From assembly GCA_028723525.1 (NCBI GenBank), contig JAQYET010000041.1, positions 1 to 60,939 of the forward strand: DNA of 60,939 bases, written 5' to 3'. Position 1 is the stretch's first letter. Each line of letters begins with the position of its first letter. Positions 42,325-51,632 of this stretch are shown here, piece after piece. Both the position numbers and the translations under genes were made by a program. The notes below the pieces were generated by a model, which was not told the origin of the DNA, searched no databases, and was given only the letters and a program-made list of their open reading frames with translations. The stretch is from Prevotellaceae bacterium (GTDB lineage: Bacteria > Bacteroidota > Bacteroidia > Bacteroidales > Bacteroidaceae).

Positions 42325-45300
42325 ATGACATTTACAAACTTTATAAAACGCCCGGTGCTTTCCACGGTGATTTCGGTGCTCATCGTGATACTGGGTATAA
42401 TCGGTTTGGTGTCGCTCCCTGTGGAGCAATACCCCAACATCGCCCCGGCTACGGTTTCCGTTACCGCGACATATATGGGTGCTGATGCCGAGACCGTAAA
42501 GAACTCCGTGCTCGCACCGCTCGAAGAGAGCATAAACGGAGTGGAAGGAATGGACTACATGTCATCGACAGCCACCAACAACGGTATGGCGATGATTAAC
42601 ATAATGTTCCGCCAAGGGGTTGACCCGGACATGGCAGCCGTGAACGTTCAGAACCGAGTTCAGCAGGCTCAGTCGCTGCTCCCGGCAGAAGTTACGCGCG
42701 CCGGTGTGACGGTATCGAAGCGTCAGACGTCGCAGGTGATGATTTTGTCGCTCACGTCTGAAGACGGGCGTTACGACGACGAGTTCCTCACAAACTACTT
42801 TTCGATAAACGTAATCCCTGCCCTCAAGCGTGTCGAAGGCGTCGGCGACGTGAACAGCCCGGGTATGAAGACCTACTCCATGCGTATATGGCTGAAGCCC
42901 GATGTCATGAAACAATACAATCTCATGCCTTCAGACATATCGGCGGCATTGGCAGACCAGAACATTGAAGCGGCTCCGGGTTCGTTCGGAGAGCAAAGTG
43001 ACATGGCATACGAGTATGTGATGAGATACAAGGGACGACTGAAAACGCCCGAGGAGTACGGCGACATCATCATATCCACCAACACGGCAGGGCAGACGCT
43101 CAGACTGAAGGACGTGGCAAAGATAGAGCTCGGCGGACTGCAGTATTCTGTCTCCATGCGTCACGACAACAAGCCCTCGGTGGTCGGTATGGTGCAGCAG
43201 ATTGCCGGTTCGAACGCCAATCAGATTGCGAAAGACTGTAGAGCGGAAATTGAAAAGCAAATCAAGGCACTGCCTCCGGGCTGCGAACTCAACGTGAACT
43301 ACGACGTTACGGAGTTCCTCTATGCGTCAATCGAGGAGGTGATATTCACGCTCGTGCTGACTCTCGTGCTCGTATTCTTAGTGGTATATGTATTCTTGCA
43401 GGACTTCCGCTCTACGCTCATTCCGCTCATCGCGGTGCCTGTGTCGCTGATAGGAACGTTCTTCTTCCTCAAGATATTCGGCTTCTCCATAAATCTGCTC
43501 ACCCTCTCGGCGTTGCTACTTGCCATAGCCATTGTGGTTGACGACGCCATTGTGGTGGTAGAGGCGGTGCATGCGAAGCTCGACATGGGCTATAAAAACT
43601 CCCTCACAGCAAGTATCGACGCGATGAATGAAATATCGGGAGCAATCATTTCGATAACCCTCGTCATGGCATCCGTGTTCATTCCGGTGTCGTTCATCGG
43701 CGGTGTCTCGGGCGCATTCTACCGAGAGTTCGGTGTCACGATGGCTGTGTCAATCTTCATCTCGGCACTCAACGCCCTCACGCTTTCGCCTGCCCTCTGT
43801 GCCATTTTCCTGAAACCGCACGAGGAAGGGGAGAAGAAGATGAGCATGGTTGACCGCTTCCACGCCTCTTTCAATACGCAATACAACAAGATACTCGAGA
43901 AGTATAAGAAGGGTGTAGAGCGCGCCGTGAACCATAAGATAGTCATCGGAATATCCGTTGCGGTGGGTGTTGCAGCCCTCGTGATAGGCATGGCGACCAC
44001 AAAGACAGGTCTTGTGCCCGATGAAGACACGGGAGTAATCTTCTGTACCATTTCCATGCCGCCCGGAACAAGCGTTCACCGAACACAGCAGGTGATAAAT
44101 CAAGTGGACTCCATGCTGGCTGCCAACCCCGCGATACAGAGCCGTGAGCAGATACAGGGCTACAACTTCATCTCCGGACAGGGCTCGGATCAAGCCACAT
44201 TCATTATTAAACTGAAACCTTTCGAGGAACGAATGGGCGGAGTGTGGTATAAAATCTCCGGACTTTGGGAGGGCGACGGCGTGATGCGTTTCTTCGTAAA
44301 TCCACGCTCCAACATGTCTGTCCTCGGTATGATATACAAGCAAACGGCGAATATCAAGGACGCACAGATACTCGCCTTCCCGCCGCCAATGGTGTCCGGT
44401 TTCTCGGCAACCAACGCCGTGACGCTGAACCTTGAAGACCAGACCGGAGGCGACCTGAACCGCTTCTTCAGCCGCACCACAGAGTTCCTCAAGGCATTGC
44501 AGCAACGCCCGGAGGTGCAGACGGCGATGACTTCATACAACCCGAACTATCCGCAGTATATGGTTGACATCGATGTTGCTAAGTGTAAGCAGGCGGGCAT
44601 CGGACCTTCGGCAGTGCTCACCACCCTTCAGGGATATTACGGAGGACTGTATGCGTCTAATTTCAACTCGTATGGTAAGCTCTACCGCGTGATGATACAG
44701 GGCGACGTTGAGAGCAGAATGAAGCCCGACGGGATAAAAAACATCTTCGTGAGAACAACGTCGGGCATGGTTCCTATTACGGAATTCTGCACCCTGAGGC
44801 GCGTATATGGTCCGTCTAACATCAATCGTTTCAATCTCTTCACGAGCATTTCTGCCAACGTGACGCCCAACGAAGGCTTCTCGTCCGGCGAGGTTATGAA
44901 AGCCATTTCGGAAGTTGCCGAAGAGACATTGCCGCAGGGCTACACCTACGAATACAGCGGACTGACCCGCGAGGAGTCGCGCTCAAGCAACACCACAGGA
45001 CTTATCTTCGTGCTCTGTATAGTGTTCGTATATCTCATTTTGAGTGCTCAGTATGAGAGTTACCTGCTCCCGCTGGCGGTGGTACTCTCCATTCCGTTCG
45101 GTCTGGCAGGCTCGTTCCTGTTCACACAGTTGTTCGGTCACAGCAACGACATCTACATGCAGATTTCGCTTATCATGCTCATCGGACTGCTGGCGAAGAA
45201 CGCCATCCTTATAGTTCAGTTCGCATTGGAACGCCGCCACATGGGTATGGCAATCAAGTGGGCGGCAATACTCGGAGCGGCATCGCGTCTGCGTCCTATC

Positions 45301-45582
45301 CTCATGACCTCGCTCGCCATGATTATCGGTCTGTTGCCGATGATGTTCGCCAGCGGTGTGGGAGCAAACGGAAATCAAACGCTCGGTGCGGCAGCCATAG
45401 GCGGTATGCTCATAGGTATGATATTGCAGATATTCGTAGTCCCGGCACTCTTCGTGATGTTCCAATGGCTGCAAGAGAAGGTGAAGCCTATCACGTTTGA
45501 AGACGATTCTGCCAACGTGGATACCGAACTTCTGCAGTACAGCACTCCCGTGGAGAACCCGAAAGAAGACAATGTGGAATAA
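42325..45582 (+). CDS. RND multidrug efflux transporter (AcrB/HAE1 type)
   Basis: 1085 residues, standard for hydrophobe/amphiphile efflux pumps. First helix FIKRPVLSTVISVLIVILGI; proton-relay Asp pair in VVDDAIVVVEAVHAKL (about 408-409); twelve membrane segments around two large periplasmic loops; C-terminal half repeats with RLRPILMTSLAMIIGLLPMM and GNQTLGAAAIGGM. It exports substrates from membrane or periplasm using proton influx as a trimer. Drug range not predictable. Confidence 0.96.
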   Translation: MTFTNFIKRPVLSTVISVLIVILGIIGLVSLPVEQYPNIAPATVSVTATYMGADAETVKNSVLAPLEESINGVEGMDYMSSTATNNGMAMINIMFRQGVDPDMAAVNVQNRVQQAQSLLPAEVTRAGVTVSKRQTSQVMILSLTSEDGRYDDEFLTNYFSINVIPALKRVEGVGDVNSPGMKTYSMRIWLKPDVMKQYNLMPSDISAALADQNIEAAPGSFGEQSDMAYEYVMRYKGRLKTPEEYGDIIISTNTAGQTLRLKDVAKIELGGLQYSVSMRHDNKPSVVGMVQQIAGSNANQIAKDCRAEIEKQIKALPPGCELNVNYDVTEFLYASIEEVIFTLVLTLVLVFLVVYVFLQDFRSTLIPLIAVPVSLIGTFFFLKIFGFSINLLTLSALLLAIAIVVDDAIVVVEAVHAKLDMGYKNSLTASIDAMNEISGAIISITLVMASVFIPVSFIGGVSGAFYREFGVTMAVSIFISALNALTLSPALCAIFLKPHEEGEKKMSMVDRFHASFNTQYNKILEKYKKGVERAVNHKIVIGISVAVGVAALVIGMATTKTGLVPDEDTGVIFCTISMPPGTSVHRTQQVINQVDSMLAANPAIQSREQIQGYNFISGQGSDQATFIIKLKPFEERMGGVWYKISGLWEGDGVMRFFVNPRSNMSVLGMIYKQTANIKDAQILAFPPPMVSGFSATNAVTLNLEDQTGGDLNRFFSRTTEFLKALQQRPEVQTAMTSYNPNYPQYMVDIDVAKCKQAGIGPSAVLTTLQGYYGGLYASNFNSYGKLYRVMIQGDVESRMKPDGIKNIFVRTTSGMVPITEFCTLRRVYGPSNINRFNLFTSISANVTPNEGFSSGEVMKAISEVAEETLPQGYTYEYSGLTREESRSSNTTGLIFVLCIVFVYLILSAQYESYLLPLAVVLSIPFGLAGSFLFTQLFGHSNDIYMQISLIMLIGLLAKNAILIVQFALERRHMGMAIKWAAILGAASRLRPILMTSLAMIIGLLPMMFASGVGANGNQTLGAAAIGGMLIGMILQIFVVPALFVMFQWLQEKVKPITFEDDSANVDTELLQYSTPVENPKEDNVE

Positions 45583-45603
45583 AGAAAGTGAGGTAAGACA
45601 AAG

Positions 45604-46989
45604 ATGAGAAAAACAACTATAACAGCACTGTTGTCGGTCACTATGATGCTGGGCAGTTGCGGAATATACAACAAGTATGAACGCCCTGACATCAATACCG
45701 ACGGCATAATACGCGACAATATCGCAGATGCCGGCACCGCAGAACCCGCCGACACGGCATCGTTCGGCAACCTGCCGTGGCGGGAGGTGTTCACAGACCC
45801 ACTGCTGCAAAACCTCATACAGCAGGGCATGGAGCACAACGTGAACATGATGAACGCTGCGTTGAACGTGAAGATGGTGGAGGCACAACTGTCAGCTGCC
45901 AAGCTCGCGTTTGTCCCGCAGTTCACTTTCACCCCGCAGGCAACCGTGTCGTCGTGGGATTTTGGCAAGGCAACGCAGACATATTCGTTGCCTGTCAACG
46001 CCTCGTGGACAATCGACCTGTTCGGCAATCTGCTCAATCAGAAACGCTCGGCACAAATGGCTCTGCTCGCAACCAAGGACTATCAGTTGGTGGTGAAGAC
46101 ACAAGTGGTGTCGGGCATTGCCAACCTCTACTACACACTCCTCATGCTCGACCGCCAGTTGGAGATAATAAACGAAATGGCAGTGCTCACAAAGGATACG
46201 TGGGATGTCATGAAAATGCAGATGGAACTGGGACGCTATCGCTCAACCAGCGTGCAGAGTGCAGAGGCTGCTCACTATAGTGTGCTCGCCAAGGCAGAGG
46301 ACATGAAGCGGCAGATACGCGAGACAGAGAACGCCCTGTCGATACTGATAGGACAGCCGGCACAGACCGTCGAGCGCGGAAAACTTGCCGACCAAAGCCT
46401 GCCAACGGAGTTTGCCACAGGTGTAGGACTGCAACTTCTTGCCAACAGAGCCGACGTGCACCATGCCGAAATGACGCTTGCCACATGTTTCTACGACGTG
46501 AACACGGCACGCTCGCGCTTCTATCCGAATATCACAATCAGCGGTAGCGGAGCATATACCAACAACGGCGGCGGGCGAATAGTGAACCCCGGAAAAATCC
46601 TTTCGTCGGCACTCGCCTCACTGGTGCAGCCGATATTCATGAACGGACAGCTGAAGGCAGGACTGGTTGTGGCACAGGCAAAGTATGAACAGGCATACAA
46701 CAACTGGCAGAACATGATATTCCAAGCCGGAAGCGAGGTGAGCAACGCTCTCGTGAAGTATAACAGCAACGCGGCAAAGAGCGAACTCGACGCGCATCAG
46801 GTGGAGGTGCTGAAACTCAATGTGGAGCATTCGAAGATGCTCGTGTCGCAGTCTTCGAGCACCTATCTTGAGGTGATACAGGCACAAAGCTCACTGCTCA
46901 ACGCCGAGATAGCACAGATCACCGACGACTTCAACAAGATGCAGGCTGTGGTAAGTCTGTATCAGGCACTGGGCGGAGGAGTAAGATGA
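45604..46989 (+). CDS. TolC-family outer-membrane efflux lipoprotein (NodT/OprM type)
   Basis: 461 residues. Lipobox at Cys19 (TMMLGSCGIYNKYERP). Two OEP repeats (about 65-255 and 260-455): PLLQNLIQQGMEHNVNMMNA and ANRADVHHAEMTLATCFYDV open them, followed by long helices that make the periplasmic tunnel. Forms a trimeric exit duct with the adaptor and pump encoded upstream; gap 21 bases. No clear terminator in the 139 bases that follow. Confidence 0.93.
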   Translation: MRKTTITALLSVTMMLGSCGIYNKYERPDINTDGIIRDNIADAGTAEPADTASFGNLPWREVFTDPLLQNLIQQGMEHNVNMMNAALNVKMVEAQLSAAKLAFVPQFTFTPQATVSSWDFGKATQTYSLPVNASWTIDLFGNLLNQKRSAQMALLATKDYQLVVKTQVVSGIANLYYTLLMLDRQLEIINEMAVLTKDTWDVMKMQMELGRYRSTSVQSAEAAHYSVLAKAEDMKRQIRETENALSILIGQPAQTVERGKLADQSLPTEFATGVGLQLLANRADVHHAEMTLATCFYDVNTARSRFYPNITISGSGAYTNNGGGRIVNPGKILSSALASLVQPIFMNGQLKAGLVVAQAKYEQAYNNWQNMIFQAGSEVSNALVKYNSNAAKSELDAHQVEVLKLNVEHSKMLVSQSSSTYLEVIQAQSSLLNAEIAQITDDFNKMQAVVSLYQALGGGVR

Positions 46990-47128
46990 CTCCCCGCAGG
47001 CGTGCTTACAGAAAACAAGGAATGGCAATAAAATAACAACAACAACCTTTAAAGAACGCCCCTACAACCTGCGTATATCCCCGGCGGACAACCTCCTGCC
47101 GAGGAATACGTGAGGGGGGCATAAGACT

Positions 47129-47902
47129 ATGATTAGCGACAAAGCAGTGATAAGTCCTAACGCAAAGATAGGCAGCGGCGTGACAATCTATCCTTTCGCC
47201 TACATAGAGGATGATGTCGTTATCGGCGACGGGTGTGTAATATATCCCTTCGTGAGCCTCATGCAGGGCACAACGTTGGGCAAGGACAACAAGGTGCATC
47301 AAGGAACGGTAATCGGTGCCGTGCCGCAAGACTTCAACTTCAGAGGCGATGTCACCCGGGTGGAAATCGGCGACGGAAACATCATACGCGAGAATGTGGT
47401 GATAAACCGCGCTACACAAAGCGACGGAGTGACGAAAATCGGAAATGGCAACTTCATAATGGAGGGCGTGCACATCTCGCACGACGCCAAAGTGGGCAAC
47501 GAGTGTGTCTTAGGATACGGAACGAAGATTGCCGGCGATACCGAGTTCCAGAGCGGAGTGATACTCTCGTCTAACGTTATCGTGAACCCGAAGGTGCGTG
47601 TCGGGAAGGCAGCAATGGTGAGCAGCGGGTGCCGCATCAGCCGGGATGTGCCGCCATGTATCGTGGTAAGCGGCAGTCCGGTGAAGTATTGCGGGCTGAA
47701 CACCCACGTGCTTACGAAGTATGGAGTTGACGAAAAGGTGCAGAAGCACATCGCAAATGCCTACCGACTGATATTCCACGGGCAGACAAGTCTCCACGAC
47801 GCCTTGGCACAGGTGGAGGAACAGGTGCCCGACGGAGAAGAAGTGCGCAACATCATCGCCTTCATTCGCGACACCACACTGGGCATCATCAACAAGATGT
47901 AG
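47129..47902 (+). CDS. lpxA: LpxA-family acyl-ACP-UDP-GlcNAc O-acyltransferase
   Basis: 257 residues. Left-handed beta helix of hexapeptide repeats from residue 1 (SDKAVISPNAKIGSGVTIYP) to about 185; the catalytic His is in EGVHISHDAKVGNECVLGYG (about 112-131); the C-terminal helical domain contains LTKYGVDEKVQKHIANAYRL. LpxA begins lipid A synthesis by acylating UDP-GlcNAc at O-3. It is not next to lpxC/fabZ or lpxD as main lpxA genes often are, so it may be a second copy. 139 bases after tolC and not obviously linked to the T9SS genes. Confidence 0.88.
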   Translation: MISDKAVISPNAKIGSGVTIYPFAYIEDDVVIGDGCVIYPFVSLMQGTTLGKDNKVHQGTVIGAVPQDFNFRGDVTRVEIGDGNIIRENVVINRATQSDGVTKIGNGNFIMEGVHISHDAKVGNECVLGYGTKIAGDTEFQSGVILSSNVIVNPKVRVGKAAMVSSGCRISRDVPPCIVVSGSPVKYCGLNTHVLTKYGVDEKVQKHIANAYRLIFHGQTSLHDALAQVEEQVPDGEEVRNIIAFIRDTTLGIINKM

Positions 47903-48049
47903 CCGCCTACCGGTATCTTTCGGCATGCCATTCTCGTCACACAGGGATGTCGCATGGTAGCGCGCTTGCCGGCACACATATCCCGGAATGTGCCCGTCTG
48001 ACTCCCGATGGTTATCACAACGCATCGTGGAAGGATAAGAACCGTAAAC

Positions 48050-48132
48050 CAATTTCGCCGATTTTGCACCGCAAAATCGGCGAAATTGCATTGTAAAATC
48101 GGCGAAATTGGTGGGTAAAATCGGCGAAATCG
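48050..48132. repeat. Phased 16-bp repeat array, locus C
   Basis: Minus-oriented unit at 48050-48065, then plus units at 48073-48088, 48095-48110 and 48117-48132, exactly 22 bp apart. The consensus is AAAATCGGCGAAATTG. It lies in the 407-base gap between lpxA and porP, which has no other convincing feature. Confidence 0.88.
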
Positions 48133-48309
48133 CAAAACGACAGTTATGCTGACGCCTGCCGGAAGTTGTCCTGTCGGGCAGCGATATTGCCCCTTTGCCA
48201 TATAACGTTTTTGTCTTGTAGTGTGTGCATACCACCTTTTTATGCAGAATGTCGTGAACTAAAGTTTTGCCGTATGACAATAAAAACGAAATAACGGCGT
48301 TATAATTCT

Positions 48310-49248
48310 GTGTTGAAACGATTAAGGATAGTTCTGTTGTTGCTCGCTGTGGCTGTTCAGTCGGCTATGGCACAGTATGACGTGGCGTTCAGTCACTACT
48401 TCGATATGGAGCCGTATTTCAATCCCGCAGCAATCGGCAAGCAGGAGAAGTTGAATATTGCGGCTGCCTACTCGATGCAGTTTACCGGTTTTGAGAATAA
48501 TCCCAAGACGATGTATGTCGGTGCCGACGCCCCGTTTCGCTTCCTTAACGGCTTCAGCGGGGCAGGAGTGCAGTTGTTTAACGACAAAATCGGTCTTTTC
48601 ACACATCAGCGCATATCGGTGCAGTACGCCTATAAACGCCCGCTTTTCGGCGGTGTGATGAGCGTGGGAGTGCAGGCAGGACTGCTGCTTGAGGACTTCG
48701 ACGCTTCGGGACTGAGCCTCGAAGACACTTCCGACCCTGCTTTCGCCGGCTCGCAGATGAAAGGCAACACCTTCGACTTGGGCGCAGGTCTGTACTACAC
48801 CCACGTCAGCTGGTATGCCGGAGTGTCGGTGCAGCACGCCACGGCACCGCTGATAGAACTGGGCGAAAGGAACGAACTGCAGATAGACAGAACATATTAT
48901 TTGACCGGCGGATACAATATTCGGCTGAGAAATCCGTTTCTAACTATACCTACATCAGCCATTGTGCGCTACGACGGTGTGGCTTACCGCGCCGACGTTA
49001 CGGCACGACTGGTGTATCAGAATGATAAAAAACGGCTCTACGGAGGAGTGGGCTTCAGTCCCGACCATTCGGTGACGGCATTCGTGGGGGGTAGTTTCCA
49101 CGGCTTCAACGTCGGTTACAGTTACGAGGTTTACACCTCGGAGATTAGCCCAGCCCACGGCAGTCATGAGCTGTTTGTGGGCTACCAGATGGACTTGAAC
49201 TTCCGAAAGAAGGGGCGCAACCTGCATAAGAGCGTGCGACATCTGTAA
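48310..49248 (+). CDS. porP: PorP/SprF-family type IX secretion outer-membrane protein
   Basis: 312 residues from a GTG at 48310 (a TTG is the next codon). Signal peptide ends AVQSAMAQ; then YDVAFSHYFDMEPYFNPAAI, the conserved opening of PorP/SprF proteins, and barrel strands up to HELFVGYQMDLNF. SprF-type proteins sit in the outer membrane and help deliver cell-surface substrates of the T9SS. It heads the run porP-gldK-gldL-gldM-gldN, with gldK 54 bases downstream. Confidence 0.92.
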   Translation: MLKRLRIVLLLLAVAVQSAMAQYDVAFSHYFDMEPYFNPAAIGKQEKLNIAAAYSMQFTGFENNPKTMYVGADAPFRFLNGFSGAGVQLFNDKIGLFTHQRISVQYAYKRPLFGGVMSVGVQAGLLLEDFDASGLSLEDTSDPAFAGSQMKGNTFDLGAGLYYTHVSWYAGVSVQHATAPLIELGERNELQIDRTYYLTGGYNIRLRNPFLTIPTSAIVRYDGVAYRADVTARLVYQNDKKRLYGGVGFSPDHSVTAFVGGSFHGFNVGYSYEVYTSEISPAHGSHELFVGYQMDLNFRKKGRNLHKSVRHL

Positions 49249-49302
49249 CGCCGCTCAGACACTATACGACAAGTAGAAGAAACAAAACAGATATAATATA
49301 AG

Positions 49303-50760
49303 ATGAAAAGGAACAGGATATTTATCGCCTTCGCCGTGATTTCGCTTGCCGCCCTTGCCTCGTGCATGGGCAGTAAGGGTTCTTCCATTTCGGGGAGGGG
49401 CGGCGAAGTGACGGGCATTGGAGGCGGTAGAGGCTTCACGGAGCCTACACCATACGGCATGACGCAAGTGCCGCGCGGCTTCCTGCGCATGGGAATGGAA
49501 ACACAGGACAGCCTTTGGGGGAAAACGACTCCGGTGAAGGAAATATCGGTTGACGGCTTTTGGATGGATGAGACCGAAGTGACCAATTCCGAATACAAAC
49601 AATTCGTTTACTGGGTGCGCGACTCTATACTCCGCACACGCCTCGCCGACCCTGCATACGGGGGCGATGAGACTTACCTGATAACCGAAGACAAGAACGG
49701 CGACCCGGTGCCTCCACACCTCAACTGGAAAAAACCGCTGCCGCGAAAGCCCAACGAAGACGAAAAGAGGGCGTTTGAAAGCCTGTACGTTACAAACCCC
49801 GTGACGGGAGAGAAACTCCTCGACGCTTCACAGTTGAACTACCGTTACGAGATTTACGACTACACAACGGCAGCGCTGCGACGCAACCGCCTGCGCCCGG
49901 AAGAGCGCAACCTGAACACCGATGTCACCGTTACCCCCGACGAGATAGTGATGATTTCGAAGGATACGGCATATATCGACGACGAGGGAAGGATAGTGCG
50001 TGAGACCATCGACCGACCGCTTTCGAGCGAGTGGGACTTCCTTAACACATACATAGTGAACGTATATCCCGACACCACTTGCTGGGTGAACGATTTCCAA
50101 AACAGTGAGAACGAGGTGTATATGCGCACTTATTTCAGCAGTCCTTCGTATAACGAATATCCCGTTGTGGGTGTGACGTGGGAGCAGGCAAACGCTTTCT
50201 GCGCATGGCGAACAGACTATCTCCTGAAGGGTCTGGGAGGTGAGGCGCGCTTCATACAACGCTATCGCCTGCCCACAGAAGCGGAGTGGGAGTATGCTGC
50301 ACGTGGTAAAGAAGGCAACGAGTTCCCGTGGGAGAGCGGCGACCCGGCAAACAGCAGGGGCTGTTTCAATGCCAACTTCAAGCCCGACCGGGGCAACTAT
50401 ACCAAAGACGGCAACCTGATAACGAGCCGTGCGGGGATTTACACCGCCAACTCCAACGGTCTTTACGACATGGCAGGAAACGTTGCGGAGTGGACAAGCA
50501 CGATATACACCGAGGCGGGAGTTGACGCAATGAACGACCTTAATCCGCAACTCGAGTATAAAGCGGCAAAGGAAGACCCCTATAAACTGAAGAAAAAGAG
50601 CGTGCGCGGAGGCTCATGGAAAGACCCCGAAAGCTATATCCGCTCGGCATGGCGCACTTGGGAATATCAGAACCAGCCGCGTTCATACATCGGGTTCCGC
50701 TGTGTTCGCTCAATGGCAAACACCCAAAGCGTGAAGCAGAAGAAAAGCAAGAAAAGATAA
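49303..50760 (+). CDS. gldK: T9SS ring lipoprotein GldK/PorK
   Basis: 485 residues. Lipoprotein signal MKRNRIFIAFAVISLAALASC (Cys21). The rest has a formylglycine-generating-enzyme-like fold: VPRGFLRMGMETQDS, VDGFWMDETEVTNSEYKQFV, VVGVTWEQANAFCAWRTDYL, RLPTEAEWEYAARGK, VRGGSWKDPESYIRSAWR and IGFRCVRSM. GldK/PorK forms a periplasmic ring under the outer membrane with GldN/PorN. It ends in a Lys-rich tail and is followed after 18 bases by gldL. Confidence 0.96.
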   Translation: MKRNRIFIAFAVISLAALASCMGSKGSSISGRGGEVTGIGGGRGFTEPTPYGMTQVPRGFLRMGMETQDSLWGKTTPVKEISVDGFWMDETEVTNSEYKQFVYWVRDSILRTRLADPAYGGDETYLITEDKNGDPVPPHLNWKKPLPRKPNEDEKRAFESLYVTNPVTGEKLLDASQLNYRYEIYDYTTAALRRNRLRPEERNLNTDVTVTPDEIVMISKDTAYIDDEGRIVRETIDRPLSSEWDFLNTYIVNVYPDTTCWVNDFQNSENEVYMRTYFSSPSYNEYPVVGVTWEQANAFCAWRTDYLLKGLGGEARFIQRYRLPTEAEWEYAARGKEGNEFPWESGDPANSRGCFNANFKPDRGNYTKDGNLITSRAGIYTANSNGLYDMAGNVAEWTSTIYTEAGVDAMNDLNPQLEYKAAKEDPYKLKKKSVRGGSWKDPESYIRSAWRTWEYQNQPRSYIGFRCVRSMANTQSVKQKKSKKR

Positions 50761-50778
50761 ACTTTAAGAAAACGAAAG

Positions 50779-51594
50779 ATGACAAGATACAGCAAACTGA
50801 ATTTCGTTTACCGTCTGCAGAAGTGGATGGACAGCGTTCCGGGTCAGACTTTCCTCAACTACACCTACAGTTGGGGTGCCTCACTCGTTATTTTAGGTGC
50901 ATTGTTCAAACTCACTCACCTGCCGGGGGCGAGCCTGATGCTATACATCGGTATGGGAACAGAGGTGTTCGTGTTCTTCATTTCGGCGTTCGACCGCCCG
51001 TTTGACAAGACTGCGATAGGCATGGAACTGCCCACGCATCTTGATGATGACGATGAGCATGCCGACGGTGAGGCTCTGGCGGCAGACGATGATGCTGCAA
51101 CAGGAGTGCAGCGTGCCGGTCAGCCTGCCACTATTATAATAGGTGGCAGTGGCGTGGTCGATGGCAGTCATGGCGGCACAGAGCCGGGTGACGCACTGAT
51201 AGGGCAACCCTACGATGACCGGGTGGCAGCCGCAGCAGGTCAGGTGGGCGTCGTTCCGCAGCCCGTTGTGCCCGATATGGCAGAGGCGGCAGGTGCATAC
51301 GTGGAGGAATTGAAGAAACTCACGGAGGTGCTTCAGAAGGTTTCGGAGCAGAGCCAACGACTTACCACCGACTCGGAGGAAATGGAAAACCTCAACCGAA
51401 CGCTCACCGGTATATGCAAGATATATGAGATGCAGCTCAAGAGCGCAAGTTCGCAGATTGGCACAATCGACGAAATCAACGCTCAGACGCGCAAAATGGC
51501 AGACCAGATAGAGCAACTCAACACCATATATACCCGCATGATAGAAGCCATGACGGTGAATATGCGTGCCGCAGGTGCTGCCACTCAGCAATAA
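50779..51594 (+). CDS. gldL: T9SS motor protein GldL/PorL
   Basis: 271 residues. Two membrane helices near the N-terminus (SWGASLVILGALFKLTHLPG and SLMLYIGMGTEVFVFFISAF) contain Lys and Glu residues inside the membrane, as expected for the proton-driven motor core that pairs with GldM. After an acidic, low-complexity linker (about 85-170, Asp/Ala/Gly-rich, longer than needed) a cytoplasmic coiled coil follows (VEELKKLTEVLQKVSEQSQR and onward). Confidence 0.95.
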   Translation: MTRYSKLNFVYRLQKWMDSVPGQTFLNYTYSWGASLVILGALFKLTHLPGASLMLYIGMGTEVFVFFISAFDRPFDKTAIGMELPTHLDDDDEHADGEALAADDDAATGVQRAGQPATIIIGGSGVVDGSHGGTEPGDALIGQPYDDRVAAAAGQVGVVPQPVVPDMAEAAGAYVEELKKLTEVLQKVSEQSQRLTTDSEEMENLNRTLTGICKIYEMQLKSASSQIGTIDEINAQTRKMADQIEQLNTIYTRMIEAMTVNMRAAGAATQQ

Positions 51595-51632
51595 ACAACA
51601 GTTACGTAATCCGTAAACCGGTATTTTAACAG

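Noticed and set aside
43750..44505. 251-codon antisense frame in the RND pump gene
   Set aside because: No motif and entirely within a secure CDS.
48050..48132. CRISPR array
   Set aside because: Repeats of 16 bp with 6-base spacers, mixed orientation and no cas genes; the geometry is wrong for CRISPR.
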